Numbered from the stretch's first letter, positions 6,710-16,453 are shown. The stretch is 46,524 bases of DNA from an uncultured Lachnospiraceae bacterium (GCA_934394615.1 CAKRRJ010000006.1:1-46524), one strand, 5' to 3'. The notes: generated by a model from the letters alone, not told the origin. A program made the numbers and translations.

Positions 6710-8496
6710 TGCAAAGCAGTAGCGTTCAGATTCGTGTTAGTGATATGATTTTTGTGCTGAAAAAGCGCTGGAAGATGCTTCTGTCTCTCACCATGACAGG
6801 ACTCGTGTTTGGCCTGCTTCTGCTTGCGGTGACGTACATTCAGAATTCGCAGCAGAGTTATGTGGCAGGTGGTTCGTTTGCAATTTCAACGCGGAACGCG
6901 GAAGGTGTTTATGTGAACGGGGCACAGATTGCAAACAACAATGACTTTCATCTGGCCGAGGATATGGCAGATGCAGTGCGCTATGTGGTCAGCAGCGACC
7001 ATGTTCTCAATCAGGTGATTGCGGATCAGGGCCTTTTGGGCGTGACTCCGGAGGAGCTGCGCACAAAGCTCACTCTGACCCAGTACCAGGCAACGCAGAT
7101 CATGGAGATGCGTTTTACTTGGAATAATGCAGAGAACGCAGTCAATATCTGGCGTTCGATCGTAAATGTGGCCAGCAGTGCCATGCCGTCTACCCTGCAG
7201 ATTGGCCAGCTTGCCATCATCAATGAACCAAAGGCAGAGCAGGTAGGAACCAGCAGGGCAAGCAGGCTGCTCCCGGTAATTCTTTCTATGCTTGGTTTCT
7301 GCTGTGGAATCGGATTTGCCGTGATCGAGCTGATTATCCGCCCAACGCTGAACAACGCGAAAGACGCGGAAACCATGTTCGGACTGGAAACAATTGGTAT
7401 TATCCCGCGGGATGATGCCTATTTCCGGCACCATCAGAGATCCATTCTTGTCAGCGATGAGAACGAGCGTTCCGTTGTGCTGCAGAATTATTCAGCGGCA
7501 GCGTACATTCTGCGCAACCGCCTTGGAACCAAGGAGCAGCATCACTGTTTCTATGTGACAAGTTCCGCTGCGGGAGAGGGAAAATCGACAGTGGCAGCAA
7601 ATTTGGCCATTCAGCTTTCGGATATGGAGCACAAGACGCTGCTGATCGATTTCGACATGCGCAATCCGAGTCTTGGAACTTTATTTATGGAAAAGGTGGA
7701 TTATGCCCATTCCCTGAATGCGCTTTACCGGAATGAGGCGACTGAGGAAGATGCGATCACAACACTGACCGGTTATCTGGACCTTCTTCCGGCGGTGCTG
7801 GAGCATAACGCCATGGCAATGGACGGCACGATCACCGAACTGATCCAGCGCCTGCGTGAAAAATATGAGTACATCATTCTGGATTCTGCTCCGGTCGGTG
7901 AGGCATCTGAGACTTTAAGCTTAAACCGTGTGGCAAATACCGTTTTATTTGTGATCGCGTATGACAGCACGCCGCTTCCTGTGATTCAGAATTCTCTGGA
8001 AAAACTGGATAAATCCGGTATCCGCGTACTTGGCTGTGTGGTCAATGCAGCAGGAGAGGGCGGACGGAAAAACACCAGAAAAGACAATATGGCACCGGCG
8101 CATTCCGACTATGCGGGTTCTTCCGCAAAGCCGCCGAAAACACCGAAACCGCCAAAACCGAAAAAGACAAAAAAACGGAAAAAGCAGAATATGTCCCCGG
8201 CAGAAGAAACGCAGCGGGTGACTGAGGCACCGGCACCGCTTCTGGACCTGGATCCGGATCCTGTGCAGCCCGCATCACCGGCACCGCAGGCACCGGAACC
8301 GTCCAAGCAGAAACAGGCGGAAGAATCCTATGAAAACCACCGGGATGTCCTGTCTGAGCTGATGGCGGAAGAAACAGCCGGGGCGGAGAAAGAGTCCCCG
8401 CGTCTGTCAGACAGTTCCATTGAGGATCTGCTGCGGATGTTTGAGGATGACTCACAAAATGAAGGAACAAAAAATGAAGGAACTGGAGAGGAATAG
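6709..8496 (+). CDS. Wzz/Wzc-like BY-kinase for polysaccharide assembly, long tail
   Basis: This 595-residue chain-length and tyrosine-kinase protein is of the fused type. Helices at about 22-45 and 187-211 flank the extracellular Wzz region. The cytoplasmic kinase has Walker A SSAAGEGKST (285-294), Walker A' LLIDFDMRNP (311-320) and Walker B YIILDSAP (388-395). After residue ~450 comes an unusual ~145-residue tail. It is first Pro/Lys-rich (KPPKTPKPPKPKK), then acidic, ending in an amphipathic SIEDLLRMFEDD. BY-kinases normally end in a cluster of tyrosines for autophosphorylation; here only two tyrosines are in the tail. It probably controls polymer length with the ligase/polymerase at 9252-10571. 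No matching tyrosine phosphatase gene is in the window. Confidence 0.88.
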   Translation: MQSSSVQIRVSDMIFVLKKRWKMLLSLTMTGLVFGLLLLAVTYIQNSQQSYVAGGSFAISTRNAEGVYVNGAQIANNNDFHLAEDMADAVRYVVSSDHVLNQVIADQGLLGVTPEELRTKLTLTQYQATQIMEMRFTWNNAENAVNIWRSIVNVASSAMPSTLQIGQLAIINEPKAEQVGTSRASRLLPVILSMLGFCCGIGFAVIELIIRPTLNNAKDAETMFGLETIGIIPRDDAYFRHHQRSILVSDENERSVVLQNYSAAAYILRNRLGTKEQHHCFYVTSSAAGEGKSTVAANLAIQLSDMEHKTLLIDFDMRNPSLGTLFMEKVDYAHSLNALYRNEATEEDAITTLTGYLDLLPAVLEHNAMAMDGTITELIQRLREKYEYIILDSAPVGEASETLSLNRVANTVLFVIAYDSTPLPVIQNSLEKLDKSGIRVLGCVVNAAGEGGRKNTRKDNMAPAHSDYAGSSAKPPKTPKPPKPKKTKKRKKQNMSPAEETQRVTEAPAPLLDLDPDPVQPASPAPQAPEPSKQKQAEESYENHRDVLSELMAEETAGAEKESPRLSDSSIEDLLRMFEDDSQNEGTKNEGTGEE

Positions 8497-8501
8497 ATAA
8501 C

Positions 8502-9209
8502 GTGGAAACTCAGAATTTACTGGCGATCGCAATGATCTTTCTGCTGCTGGCCAGATGTTACTTTGCCACGCTGCGGGTATTCATGCAGCGTTCGGAGGTT
8601 CAGAACGCATTTCCGGCGGTAACGGTGATCCTTCTGGTTATTTATATTCTGGTGGGAGGCGTGCTTGCATTTATCGCTGTGCTGATAGGGGCGGAGCTGG
8701 TCCTGGTGACGCTGATCATGATGATCGCGCTCGGAACGCTGTGCCTGTCTGTTCTGTTTGTGGCACAGAATTTCCGCACCCTTCACCTGGGAAGCCTGGC
8801 ACTGCTGTTATGCTATCTTCTGGCAGTTGCGTACATTACCATGTTTTCCAGAGACAGTGCAGGAGACCACCGGATCTCCATGATCCGGACAGACCTGTTT
8901 GTGAGGGCAGCGCAGATGCATTCCGCGGAACCGCTGCGGCATGTATTTTTGAATATTGCCATGTTTCTTCCGGTGGGATTTCTGCTTCCGCTGGTACAGC
9001 CGGAAAAATTAAAGCCGCTCACCCATGTGCTCTTCCTCAGCCTCACGCTCAGCATCCTGATCGAGACGGTTCAGCTGGTGCTGCAGATCGGGCAGGCAGA
9101 CCTCACGGATGTGCTTGCCAATACACTCGGCGGGATCGTGGGTTATCTGGTCTGCCGTCTCTGTTTCCGGAGCGCGTTTTCTGAGGACGGTTCCGACCAG
9201 GACTTTTAG
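8502..9209 (+). CDS. VanZ-like membrane protein
   Basis: The start is GTG at 8502, with GGAGAGG upstream. The 235-residue protein has about seven membrane helices. The C-terminal half carries the VanZ signature: NIAMFLPVGFLLP, a SILIETVQLVLQIG segment and GQADLTDVLANTLGG. VanZ proteins affect glycopeptide sensitivity by an unclear route, and related domains are common in polysaccharide loci. Here it sits between the chain-length kinase and the ligase/polymerase, five bases after the former. This suggests a part in handling lipid-linked glycans rather than drug resistance. No van resistance genes are nearby. Confidence 0.8.
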   Translation: METQNLLAIAMIFLLLARCYFATLRVFMQRSEVQNAFPAVTVILLVIYILVGGVLAFIAVLIGAELVLVTLIMMIALGTLCLSVLFVAQNFRTLHLGSLALLLCYLLAVAYITMFSRDSAGDHRISMIRTDLFVRAAQMHSAEPLRHVFLNIAMFLPVGFLLPLVQPEKLKPLTHVLFLSLTLSILIETVQLVLQIGQADLTDVLANTLGGIVGYLVCRLCFRSAFSEDGSDQDF

Positions 9210-9251
9210 CAGCCGGATATGAAGATACAATGCAGGAAAGCAGGGATACCT

Positions 9252-10571
9252 ATGGAAAAAGCAGTGAAAAAAGCAGAATACGAGACAGGCAAAAATGCAG
9301 TCATTGACTTTTGGGTAGTCTGCTGCCTGGTGTGCCGTCTTGGATTTCCCGGAATCTTATCGGAGTACAGCGGCATGTTAACGCCGTTGTTTGATTATGG
9401 TTCTTCCCTGCTGCAGATCTGTCTCATGATGATCGCGAGCGGAGATACGATCGGGGAGATCCGGCTGCTGGACTGGAAGAAAAAATACACGGCGGTTTAT
9501 CTGATGCTTCTGTTTCTTGGAGTCCAGTCGGTTCTTGTTGCCAGCAATAAGACCGGGGCACTGACTGCCAGTATTCGTTTTTCTATCACGGCGCTGTTTG
9601 GATTGTGGCTGGCAGACCGCTATGAGACGAAACGGCTGTTTGAGATTATCAGTAGCGCTTTGGCGATTTTTGTCGCGATGAATCTTCTGCTGTTTTTTGT
9701 GTTTCGCGGCATTGGGTTTTATTATGACGAAGAGGGACGTTACATGTTCCGCGGTCTGCTGACCCGGAAGAATGCGATGGGAGAGGAACTGGCGTATTGT
9801 CTGGTTCTGCAGGTGGCTTTGTTTTGCATGAAGTGGAATGATGTGGAGCGGATCGAAAAGCGGTATCTGCTGCTTCTGGCTGCCCAGGTATTTCTGCTTC
9901 TGGAAACGCAGGCGACAGGAGCATTGTTTACTGCCCTGATCCCGTCGGTTTTTCTTCTTTTAAGGCAGTGGAACCGCTGGAAATTCCCGCGTGTTCCGTG
10001 GGGATATGTCTATATCATCGCTTCGGTTGCTTTTTTGATTGTTGCACTGACGGTTCTCCCGTTTTTTGCTCCCTTGTTCGAGATGCTTGGCAAGGATGCG
10101 ACGCTTTCCAATCGTACCTATCTTTGGGAGCAGGTAATCCCGTTTATGATGGACAGCCATACCTTCACCGGCTATGGTCTTCTGATGTTCTGGTACGATG
10201 AAACTGCGCTGCAGAATCTGCAGAACCGTTTCGACCGCAACAGCTGGTTCCGCGAGATGACATACGGTTCCCATAATACGCTGCTGGAAATGTGGCTGGA
10301 CACAGGGCTGATTGGCATTGCGGTCTTTTTCCTGGTACTTTTATACAGCTTCCGCCATGTGCGCCAGTTTCGCGAGGACCAGTATCAGGCCTGCTCCGCG
10401 TTTATGATGCCGCTGCTGATCCGCGGACTCACGGAGCGGTCCTTTACGAATGCGAATTATCTGACGCTGTTTTTGTTCGTCATGCTTGGAATCGCGTGTA
10501 CTGGAAATGTGATGGATCCGCCACGTTATCCGCGAAGACCGTTCCTGAACCGGGAAAGCGCGGAAACATAG
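9252..10571 (+). CDS. O-antigen ligase / Wzy-type polymerase family protein
   Basis: This is a polytopic protein of 439 residues with about eleven membrane helices. The Wzy_C/WaaL-type loop lies late in the chain: SNRTYLWEQVIPFM, then GYGLLMFW, SHNTLLEMWLDTGLIG, with the conserved His and Gly residues. It probably polymerises or transfers the lipid-linked repeat units made by the downstream glycosyltransferases. I prefer ATG 9252 because AGGAAAGCAGGGA precedes it; an in-frame ATG at 9219 would add eleven residues but has no clear ribosome site. Polymerase versus ligase cannot be told from sequence. Confidence 0.8.
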   Translation: MEKAVKKAEYETGKNAVIDFWVVCCLVCRLGFPGILSEYSGMLTPLFDYGSSLLQICLMMIASGDTIGEIRLLDWKKKYTAVYLMLLFLGVQSVLVASNKTGALTASIRFSITALFGLWLADRYETKRLFEIISSALAIFVAMNLLLFFVFRGIGFYYDEEGRYMFRGLLTRKNAMGEELAYCLVLQVALFCMKWNDVERIEKRYLLLLAAQVFLLLETQATGALFTALIPSVFLLLRQWNRWKFPRVPWGYVYIIASVAFLIVALTVLPFFAPLFEMLGKDATLSNRTYLWEQVIPFMMDSHTFTGYGLLMFWYDETALQNLQNRFDRNSWFREMTYGSHNTLLEMWLDTGLIGIAVFFLVLLYSFRHVRQFREDQYQACSAFMMPLLIRGLTERSFTNANYLTLFLFVMLGIACTGNVMDPPRYPRRPFLNRESAET

Positions 10572-10607
10572 AGAATCAGGAAGTTTGGAAAAGGAGTTTT
10601 ATTCATT

Positions 10608-11612
10608 ATGGAAGAAACAAAACAGCCAGTCCGGGTTGCCTACCTGGACGCGGTAAAAACAATTGCGCTTCTTCTCGTGTTTGCGCTTCATACGCAGAGA
10701 GAACCTGTTGTTACGCAGCCAGCCCATAATCCGGTCCTGTTTTATGCGGCCCGCTGCTGTATGCCACTGTTTTTCATGGTAAATGGCAGTCTGATCCTCA
10801 GAAAAGCCACTTTCCCGTTTTCCTATTACAAAAAGAAGTTAGGCGGGATTGCGCAGGCACTGGTGTTCAGCGGCCTGTTGATTGGTGTGTATGTAAAGAT
10901 TGTGCATCATTTCTCTGCATTCAAGGCGGGAAAAGAAATGCTGAAAGGGTTTCTTTCCTATACGCCGTATGCGTTTTTGTGGTTTTTTTACACATTTGCC
11001 ATGATCTATACGCTGCTGCTGGCTGTGTTTCCATGGATCAAGAAGCACATCTGCCTGGTGACAGGAAGTTTGCTGCTGGTTTGTCTGTGCGCTGCCCTGG
11101 CTTCGGATTATTCGATCGCGCATGGCGGATTTTTTATCCAGGACCGTGTGACACAGCGCCTTCGTCTCTGGACATGGCTGTTTTATTTCTGCCTTGGGTA
11201 TCTGCTCAGTACGGCGGACCTGAAAAAATGGAACGCGCAGGGAATCCGCTTTCTCGCGGTTGTGTTTACCATCGTGTGTGTCGGATGGCAGTACTGGCTG
11301 TGCTGGCGCGTGACCGGGCAGATCGAGTCCAACTACATGTATGACAGCCTTCCGGTCATGGTGTGGTCGGCCCTGGTATTCTTAAGCTTCCGGGTATCGC
11401 CTGGGATATCCGCAGCCCTCGCGCGTTTTGCTCCGTACAGCTACGGCGCGTTTTTACTGCATGGATTTCTGGTAGATGGTTTTCAGCTTCAGAGCGCGGT
11501 CCACGGTGCACCGGCATCCACGCTGGTATGGATCCTGCTGTCTGCCGTCTGTTGGACTGCGTCCTGGATGTTAAGCAAAGTGCCTGTGGTCAGCCGGTTT
11601 TTCCGGTATTAA
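10608..11612 (+). CDS. Acyltransferase family 3 membrane protein
   Basis: This 334-residue protein with about ten membrane helices starts after AAGGAG. The N-terminus has the family pattern YLDAVKTIALLLVFALHT, with the conserved His in the first helix, and CMPLFFMVNGSLIL in the second helix region. Such proteins move acetyl or other acyl groups onto sugars of surface polymers. Its place inside the polysaccharide operon suggests O-acylation of the repeat unit. The acyl donor and the target sugar cannot be read from the sequence. Confidence 0.85.
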   Translation: MEETKQPVRVAYLDAVKTIALLLVFALHTQREPVVTQPAHNPVLFYAARCCMPLFFMVNGSLILRKATFPFSYYKKKLGGIAQALVFSGLLIGVYVKIVHHFSAFKAGKEMLKGFLSYTPYAFLWFFYTFAMIYTLLLAVFPWIKKHICLVTGSLLLVCLCAALASDYSIAHGGFFIQDRVTQRLRLWTWLFYFCLGYLLSTADLKKWNAQGIRFLAVVFTIVCVGWQYWLCWRVTGQIESNYMYDSLPVMVWSALVFLSFRVSPGISAALARFAPYSYGAFLLHGFLVDGFQLQSAVHGAPASTLVWILLSAVCWTASWMLSKVPVVSRFFRY

Positions 11613-11636
11613 AATTTAGGAGAGAGGTGATTTCCC

Positions 11637-12479
11637 ATGGAACAACATCGTGTTACGGCTGTGATCACGACTTACCGCCGGAGCTGGAGCATGATCCTCC
11701 GGGCGGTGAACAGCATTCTGCAGCAGACGGTCCCGGTATATGAACTGCTGATCATAGATGACAATGGACTGGGGAGTCCGCTGCAGCAGGAGATTGAGCG
11801 GGAATGTGCGAAGATCAGCCAGATCCGCTATCTTGCGGCGGAGCACAACGGCGGTGTCGCGGCTGCCCGGAACCGGGCGATTGCCAGCGCGAAGGGCGAT
11901 ATTCTTGGCTATCTGGACGACGACGACGAATGGTGCCCGGATAAACTGGAAAAACTTCTTCCGCTTTTTGACCAGTCTTCGGATACCGGCCTGGTGTTCG
12001 GCACCGGCCATGTGATCAAGCACGATACCGGGAAAGAGCATTACAACTGGCAGTGGGAAGTGTTCAAACCGGAACCGGATTTTTCGGACATGCTCTATAC
12101 CGATTATGTGGGTTCTGCTTCCGCGCCGCTGATTCGTACGGAAGTCCTGCGAAAGACCGGAGGGTTTTTAACAGAAAACCAGCCAGCCGCGGAGGATTAT
12201 GAGTTATGGATCCGGATCGCGAAAGCGTACAGGCTGCGCGGGACACGGGATGTCGTATTCATCAAGCACGATGAGACGAGTGATCATGTCTCCGGAAGCC
12301 TGCGCCGGGTCGGAATGGGATTCCGGAATATTTACCGGGTCTACCGCAGTGATTACCGCACGCGCCCGAGGGCACGGACGGCAATTTTATGGAATATCTC
12401 CCGCACGGGTGTGCGGGGACTGGATGTGACAGTCATTCCCTATGTGTTTGCATGGCTGTGGAGCCGGATCAGAAAGTAA
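11637..12479 (+). CDS. Family 2 glycosyltransferase
   Basis: 280 residues with a GT-A fold: VTAVITTYRR at the start, LLIIDDNG, GGVAAARNRAIASAKGD, and the metal-binding acidic run YLDDDDEW near residue 97. The PAAEDYELWIRIAK segment holds the usual late acidic ED motif. It is a cytoplasmic, membrane-associated enzyme that adds a sugar from a nucleotide donor to the growing lipid-linked unit. The ribosome site AGGAGAGAGGTG is strong. The sugar is unknown. Confidence 0.88.
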   Translation: MEQHRVTAVITTYRRSWSMILRAVNSILQQTVPVYELLIIDDNGLGSPLQQEIERECAKISQIRYLAAEHNGGVAAARNRAIASAKGDILGYLDDDDEWCPDKLEKLLPLFDQSSDTGLVFGTGHVIKHDTGKEHYNWQWEVFKPEPDFSDMLYTDYVGSASAPLIRTEVLRKTGGFLTENQPAAEDYELWIRIAKAYRLRGTRDVVFIKHDETSDHVSGSLRRVGMGFRNIYRVYRSDYRTRPRARTAILWNISRTGVRGLDVTVIPYVFAWLWSRIRK

Positions 12480-12501
12480 AGGAACAAAGGAGGAATGCGG
12501 G

Positions 12502-14046
12502 ATGGAAAAAACGGAACGTCCAAAAAGCAAATATTTTCGTTTGATGCAGACCGTGGCAGTATCGGGCGGCGCGCTGGTCATCAATACGCTGATCACCCTT
12601 TTACTGGTTCCCATGATCACAGATACGCTTGGAAGCGATGCCTATGGCTTTGTAACATTGGGAAAAAATATAGCGCAGTATGCCATGATGATCACAGCGG
12701 CGTTAAATTCCTTCGCGGCCCGCTATATCGTGGTGGCTTATCATAAAAATGACCAGCGGGAAGCACGGATGTTTTTTACATCTACGTTTTACGGGGATCT
12801 GTTTCTCGGAACAGCCCTGTTCGCGGTTGCGGCAGGATGCACGTTCCAGCTGGAAAAACTGCTTGTCATTCCGGAAAAACTGGTTCTGGATGTACAGCTT
12901 TTATTTTTGTTTGTATTCCTGAACTTCTGGCTGGTCACGATCTCCACCGCGTTTTCCGCGTCCGCCCATATCAAAAACAAGCTCTATATTGCGGGAATCT
13001 TCAAAACCTTATCGTATGTCGGTGAGGCGGCAGTCCTGATCATCTGCTTCCGCTTTTTCCCGCCGCATGTATTTTATGTCGGACTGGGACTGGCTGTGGC
13101 AGCCTTTGTTACCGCAATGGGAAACTGGAGCATCTGCAGGCGCTATACACCAGAGCTGAAAGTGGAAGAGCGGTATTTCTCGTTTTGGGCGATCAGACAT
13201 CTGGTTGTGGATGGAGTCTGGACTTCCCTCAACTCTCTCGGCGATGCGTTAAACAGCGGTCTGGATCTTCTGATCTGCAACCTGCTGCTTTCCACAGCGG
13301 CCATGGGACAGCTCGCGGTCTCCAAGACCTTTTATTCCATGTTTGCCAGTGTGTTTGTCCTGGTGGGGCAGGCGTTTGAGCCGATGTACTTAAAAAGCTA
13401 CGCAACCGGAAAAAAAGAAGTGCTGCTGAGTGAGTTCCGCGTGGCAATGAAGCTGTCCGGCATGATCTCCAACATCGTGTTCGCCGGATTTGTGGCTCTG
13501 GGAATGGCATTTTACCGTTTGTGGCTCCCGCGGGCCGATGTTGCGCTGATCTACACCCTGACCGTGATTAACAATATGGTCACGATTCCGGGCGGGCCAA
13601 TGCAGCCCCTCTACTATATTTATGTGCTGACCCTGAAGAAAAAGATTCCGACTCTGATTACCATTGCCGGAGGCCTGGTGAATGTTCTGGGGATGTATCT
13701 GCTGATCCGTTATACCGGACTTGGCGTGTACGCAGTAGTCTGGACCACCGTTGGGGTTATGGCGGTGATCAACTTTGGAACGAATCCGCTCTATATGGCC
13801 CATGTCCTTCATCTGCCATGGTGGACATTTTATCCGGGAATTTTGAAAAATCTGGTTTCATGCGGTGTGCTCACGCTGGTGTTCCTGGGACTTGGCCGGC
13901 TGTACATGCCGGATTCCTGGATCACTCTGATCCTGTCAGCTCTGGTGCTTGCCGCGATCGGCGCGGTTCTTCATCTGTTTATTGTGTGCAGCCGGGAAGA
14001 CTGGGAACTGCTCCGAAAGAAACTGCCAAGGAGGTATTCTGTATGA
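12502..14046 (+). CDS. Wzx-type polysaccharide flippase (MATE/MOP superfamily)
   Basis: 514 residues and about 14 membrane helices typical of RfbX/Wzx flippases. The N-terminal segment with GALVINTLITLLLVPMI and DTLGSDAYGFVTLGKN matches the family's first two helices. It would move undecaprenyl-linked repeat units across the membrane for the polymerase. The start ATG 12502 sits behind AAAGGAGG; the frame is open further upstream, but there it overlaps the previous gene. The end overlaps the next start by four bases (ATGA). Confidence 0.85.
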   Translation: MEKTERPKSKYFRLMQTVAVSGGALVINTLITLLLVPMITDTLGSDAYGFVTLGKNIAQYAMMITAALNSFAARYIVVAYHKNDQREARMFFTSTFYGDLFLGTALFAVAAGCTFQLEKLLVIPEKLVLDVQLLFLFVFLNFWLVTISTAFSASAHIKNKLYIAGIFKTLSYVGEAAVLIICFRFFPPHVFYVGLGLAVAAFVTAMGNWSICRRYTPELKVEERYFSFWAIRHLVVDGVWTSLNSLGDALNSGLDLLICNLLLSTAAMGQLAVSKTFYSMFASVFVLVGQAFEPMYLKSYATGKKEVLLSEFRVAMKLSGMISNIVFAGFVALGMAFYRLWLPRADVALIYTLTVINNMVTIPGGPMQPLYYIYVLTLKKKIPTLITIAGGLVNVLGMYLLIRYTGLGVYAVVWTTVGVMAVINFGTNPLYMAHVLHLPWWTFYPGILKNLVSCGVLTLVFLGLGRLYMPDSWITLILSALVLAAIGAVLHLFIVCSREDWELLRKKLPRRYSV

Positions 14047-15566
14047 GTTACGAAAAACAATTTGCGATCTTAAAGTATGCGCTGGATCTGCCTGGATTTC
14101 AGTCCCGCCAGCTTCCGGGCGGATGGGTGCTGAATTTCCAGGAAAATCTGAGGGTCCGTGTGAGTGTGGACGGGCGCTTTGTCCTGCTTGGGCTGGCATG
14201 GCAGTTTCTGCCGGAACGAAAAACGCCGATGGAAGAAGCGGAACTGCTCTGCAGCCGTTTTCCGGACGAGATTCCGCAGGAAGAAATTTTAAACATGGAA
14301 GAAACCTGGTGCGGAAGATATGTGCTGCTGTACCGGGACCAGATCGTTACCGATACCTGCGCGCTCTTTCCGGTTTATTATTCCACGCTGGGCGTTTCCA
14401 GTGACTGTACGCTGCTTGCTGAACAGATGGGCATGCCGCGAAACAATTATCAGATGCCGCCAAAGCGTGTCATGAACTGGATGCCGGGACCGCGCACGCA
14501 GTATGATCAGATCTTCCGGCTTCTGCCCTCCCAGATTTATCGCTGGGAGACCGGAAAAACAGAGCCAGGGCCGCTGCTTGCCACAGGATACGAAGGCATT
14601 TCCGATCAGGGAGAGCGCCTGGAGCGCATCATCGCGTGCTTTGATGCCTCCCTGCGCAATCTGCAGGCCGAACTGCCGGATGCGAAACTTCTGGTTGCCA
14701 TCACAGGCGGGCATGATTCCCGTACGCTGCTTGCGCTGGCGAAACACGCAGGGGTGGATTTTGATGCCTACACGCTGTTATATGACCTGATCTATGAGGG
14801 CGATGTGACCGTTCCGAAAGAACTCTGTAAGGCAGCCGGAATCACGCATCATGAGATCCCGCGCGATAAGAGCCTCTATTCCGAAGCGCGGGAACAGGAA
14901 TATCTGGATCATATTTCCGGCATGGTTTACGATGAGGACCGCGTTTATTATGCGTGCAGGCAGTTTGATCCCCTGGTAAAGGAATTTGGGAATGTTGCGG
15001 TGCTGCGCAGCGGTGTCTGGCCGAATGTTATGGAGTGGTACCGCCGCAGTTTCACACCGACCGGTCCGGGATTCGACTGTTATGACTGGTTTGGCGCCGA
15101 AAAGGGATCGCTGGAAGAAACGGCTCTGCAGGAATATTTCGCGTGGAATGAGAAACATCCGCAGCGCGGGCTGTCAGCCTGCAATGTCTTTTACTGGGAG
15201 CAGCGAAACGGCTGCTGGCTTTCGGAGATTGAGACAGGCTTTGACCTGATGGAGCATGTGACCTCCCTGCAGCCGGCCAACTGCCGCTATCTGATGTCGA
15301 TGCTCATGGAATTTCCGGAGGATGAGCGGATCATGAACTATCATCAGTTCCGCATCGTAGAACAAGCCTGCCCGGTCATGGCGAAGATCCCGTTTGGAGG
15401 AAAAAAGCGCCAGAATGAATCTGCCGGACGGGTCCTGTACGACAAGATGAAGCGCGGCATTCACCGGCTGCGTACACTTGGAATCCGAAAAACGTTAAAG
15501 ACGTACGCAAGCATGCTGCAGACCAGAAAACAGGAGAAGCAGCTGCAGGAAAAATTAAAGCAGTAA
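14043..15566 (+). CDS. Asparagine-synthase-like protein without glutaminase cysteine
   Basis: 507 residues. The C-terminal half has the ATP pyrophosphatase loop in altered form, ITGGHDSRTLLAL (residue ~220; usually SGGxDS), followed by an AsnB-like synthetase fold. The N-terminal half resembles a glutaminase domain (EETWCGRYVLLYRD, DTCALFPVYYS) but lacks the Cys2 nucleophile: the chain starts MSYEKQ. Such proteins occur in surface polysaccharide clusters, where they may amidate uronic acids or act with another ammonia source. It is coupled to the flippase gene by an ATGA overlap. It is unlikely to make free asparagine. Confidence 0.7.
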   Translation: MSYEKQFAILKYALDLPGFQSRQLPGGWVLNFQENLRVRVSVDGRFVLLGLAWQFLPERKTPMEEAELLCSRFPDEIPQEEILNMEETWCGRYVLLYRDQIVTDTCALFPVYYSTLGVSSDCTLLAEQMGMPRNNYQMPPKRVMNWMPGPRTQYDQIFRLLPSQIYRWETGKTEPGPLLATGYEGISDQGERLERIIACFDASLRNLQAELPDAKLLVAITGGHDSRTLLALAKHAGVDFDAYTLLYDLIYEGDVTVPKELCKAAGITHHEIPRDKSLYSEAREQEYLDHISGMVYDEDRVYYACRQFDPLVKEFGNVAVLRSGVWPNVMEWYRRSFTPTGPGFDCYDWFGAEKGSLEETALQEYFAWNEKHPQRGLSACNVFYWEQRNGCWLSEIETGFDLMEHVTSLQPANCRYLMSMLMEFPEDERIMNYHQFRIVEQACPVMAKIPFGGKKRQNESAGRVLYDKMKRGIHRLRTLGIRKTLKTYASMLQTRKQEKQLQEKLKQ

Positions 15567-15595
15567 TCTATTATATACAACAAAGAGGGAACAGT

Positions 15596-16453
15596 ATGGA
15601 AAAAGCGTTTGTATCTGTCGTCATTCCAACTTACAACCGTGCGGCAACCATTGAAAAAGCAGTGCGGAGTGTGCTGGAGCAGACCTATGATACGCTGGAA
15701 GTGATCGTTGTGGACGATGGTTCCACGGACAACACCCGGCAGATCATAGAAGAAATCGGAGATCCGCGCCTGCGGTATCTCTGGCAGGAAAACAGCGGCG
15801 CCTGCGCAGCCAGAAATCATGGCGCAGAGCAGGCAAAAGGCGCGTATATCGCGTTTCACGACAGCGATGATATCTGGCATCCGGACAAACTGGAAAAGCA
15901 GATGAAGCTGCTGGAAAAGACAAAGGCAGATGTTGTCGTATGCAAGATGGCCATGTACCGTCCGAACGATACCATCGTTTATTATCCGAAACGGATCCGG
16001 GAGGGCAGGGTACCGTGTGGGGCCGATCTGTTCGGGATTGGCACGCAGACGATTGTGGCCCGTGCCAGGGTCCTGAAACAGGAACCATTTTTTACCGGAC
16101 TGCCGCGTTACCAGGATCTGGAGTGGATTTACCGTGTTGTCCAGAAATTTTCGGTTTATTTTCTGGATGAACCGCTGGTGGATTACCGGATCGGAGAGGA
16201 CTCGATCAGCAAAAGCCCGGAAAAAATGTTCCGCGCGCTCACGATCATGCGGGAACTTCATCCAGATCTTAAAATGAAATCTCCAGCACTGGCACTTCAT
16301 ATGGTCCGGGATCTGTTTTCCGGATGGAGGGAGATGCAGCGTAAGGCTCCTGCGCAGAGCAGGGATTATGTGAAGCTGATGCGGGCATACTATCCGGGGC
16401 TGGTGCGGTATCTTTGTGGAACGATAAGAATGAGTGGAAAAAGCGAAAAATAG
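15596..16453 (+). CDS. Family 2 glycosyltransferase
   Basis: 285 residues with a classical GT2 domain: VSVVIPTYNRAATIEKAVRS, VIVVDDGSTDNT, SGACAARNHGAEQAKG and the acidic motif FHDSDDIWHPDK near residue 92. A YQDLEWIYRV segment later fits the ED-type catalytic site. It probably adds one sugar to the repeat unit. It begins 29 bases after the asparagine-synthase-like gene, with an AGAGGGA ribosome site. The donor is unknown. Confidence 0.88.
   Translation: MEKAFVSVVIPTYNRAATIEKAVRSVLEQTYDTLEVIVVDDGSTDNTRQIIEEIGDPRLRYLWQENSGACAARNHGAEQAKGAYIAFHDSDDIWHPDKLEKQMKLLEKTKADVVVCKMAMYRPNDTIVYYPKRIREGRVPCGADLFGIGTQTIVARARVLKQEPFFTGLPRYQDLEWIYRVVQKFSVYFLDEPLVDYRIGEDSISKSPEKMFRALTIMRELHPDLKMKSPALALHMVRDLFSGWREMQRKAPAQSRDYVKLMRAYYPGLVRYLCGTIRMSGKSEK

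Noticed and set aside
8502..9209. A glycopeptide resistance gene (vanZ)
   Set aside because: VanZ-like proteins are widespread; no vanH/A/X or regulator genes are near, and the gene is in a polysaccharide operon.
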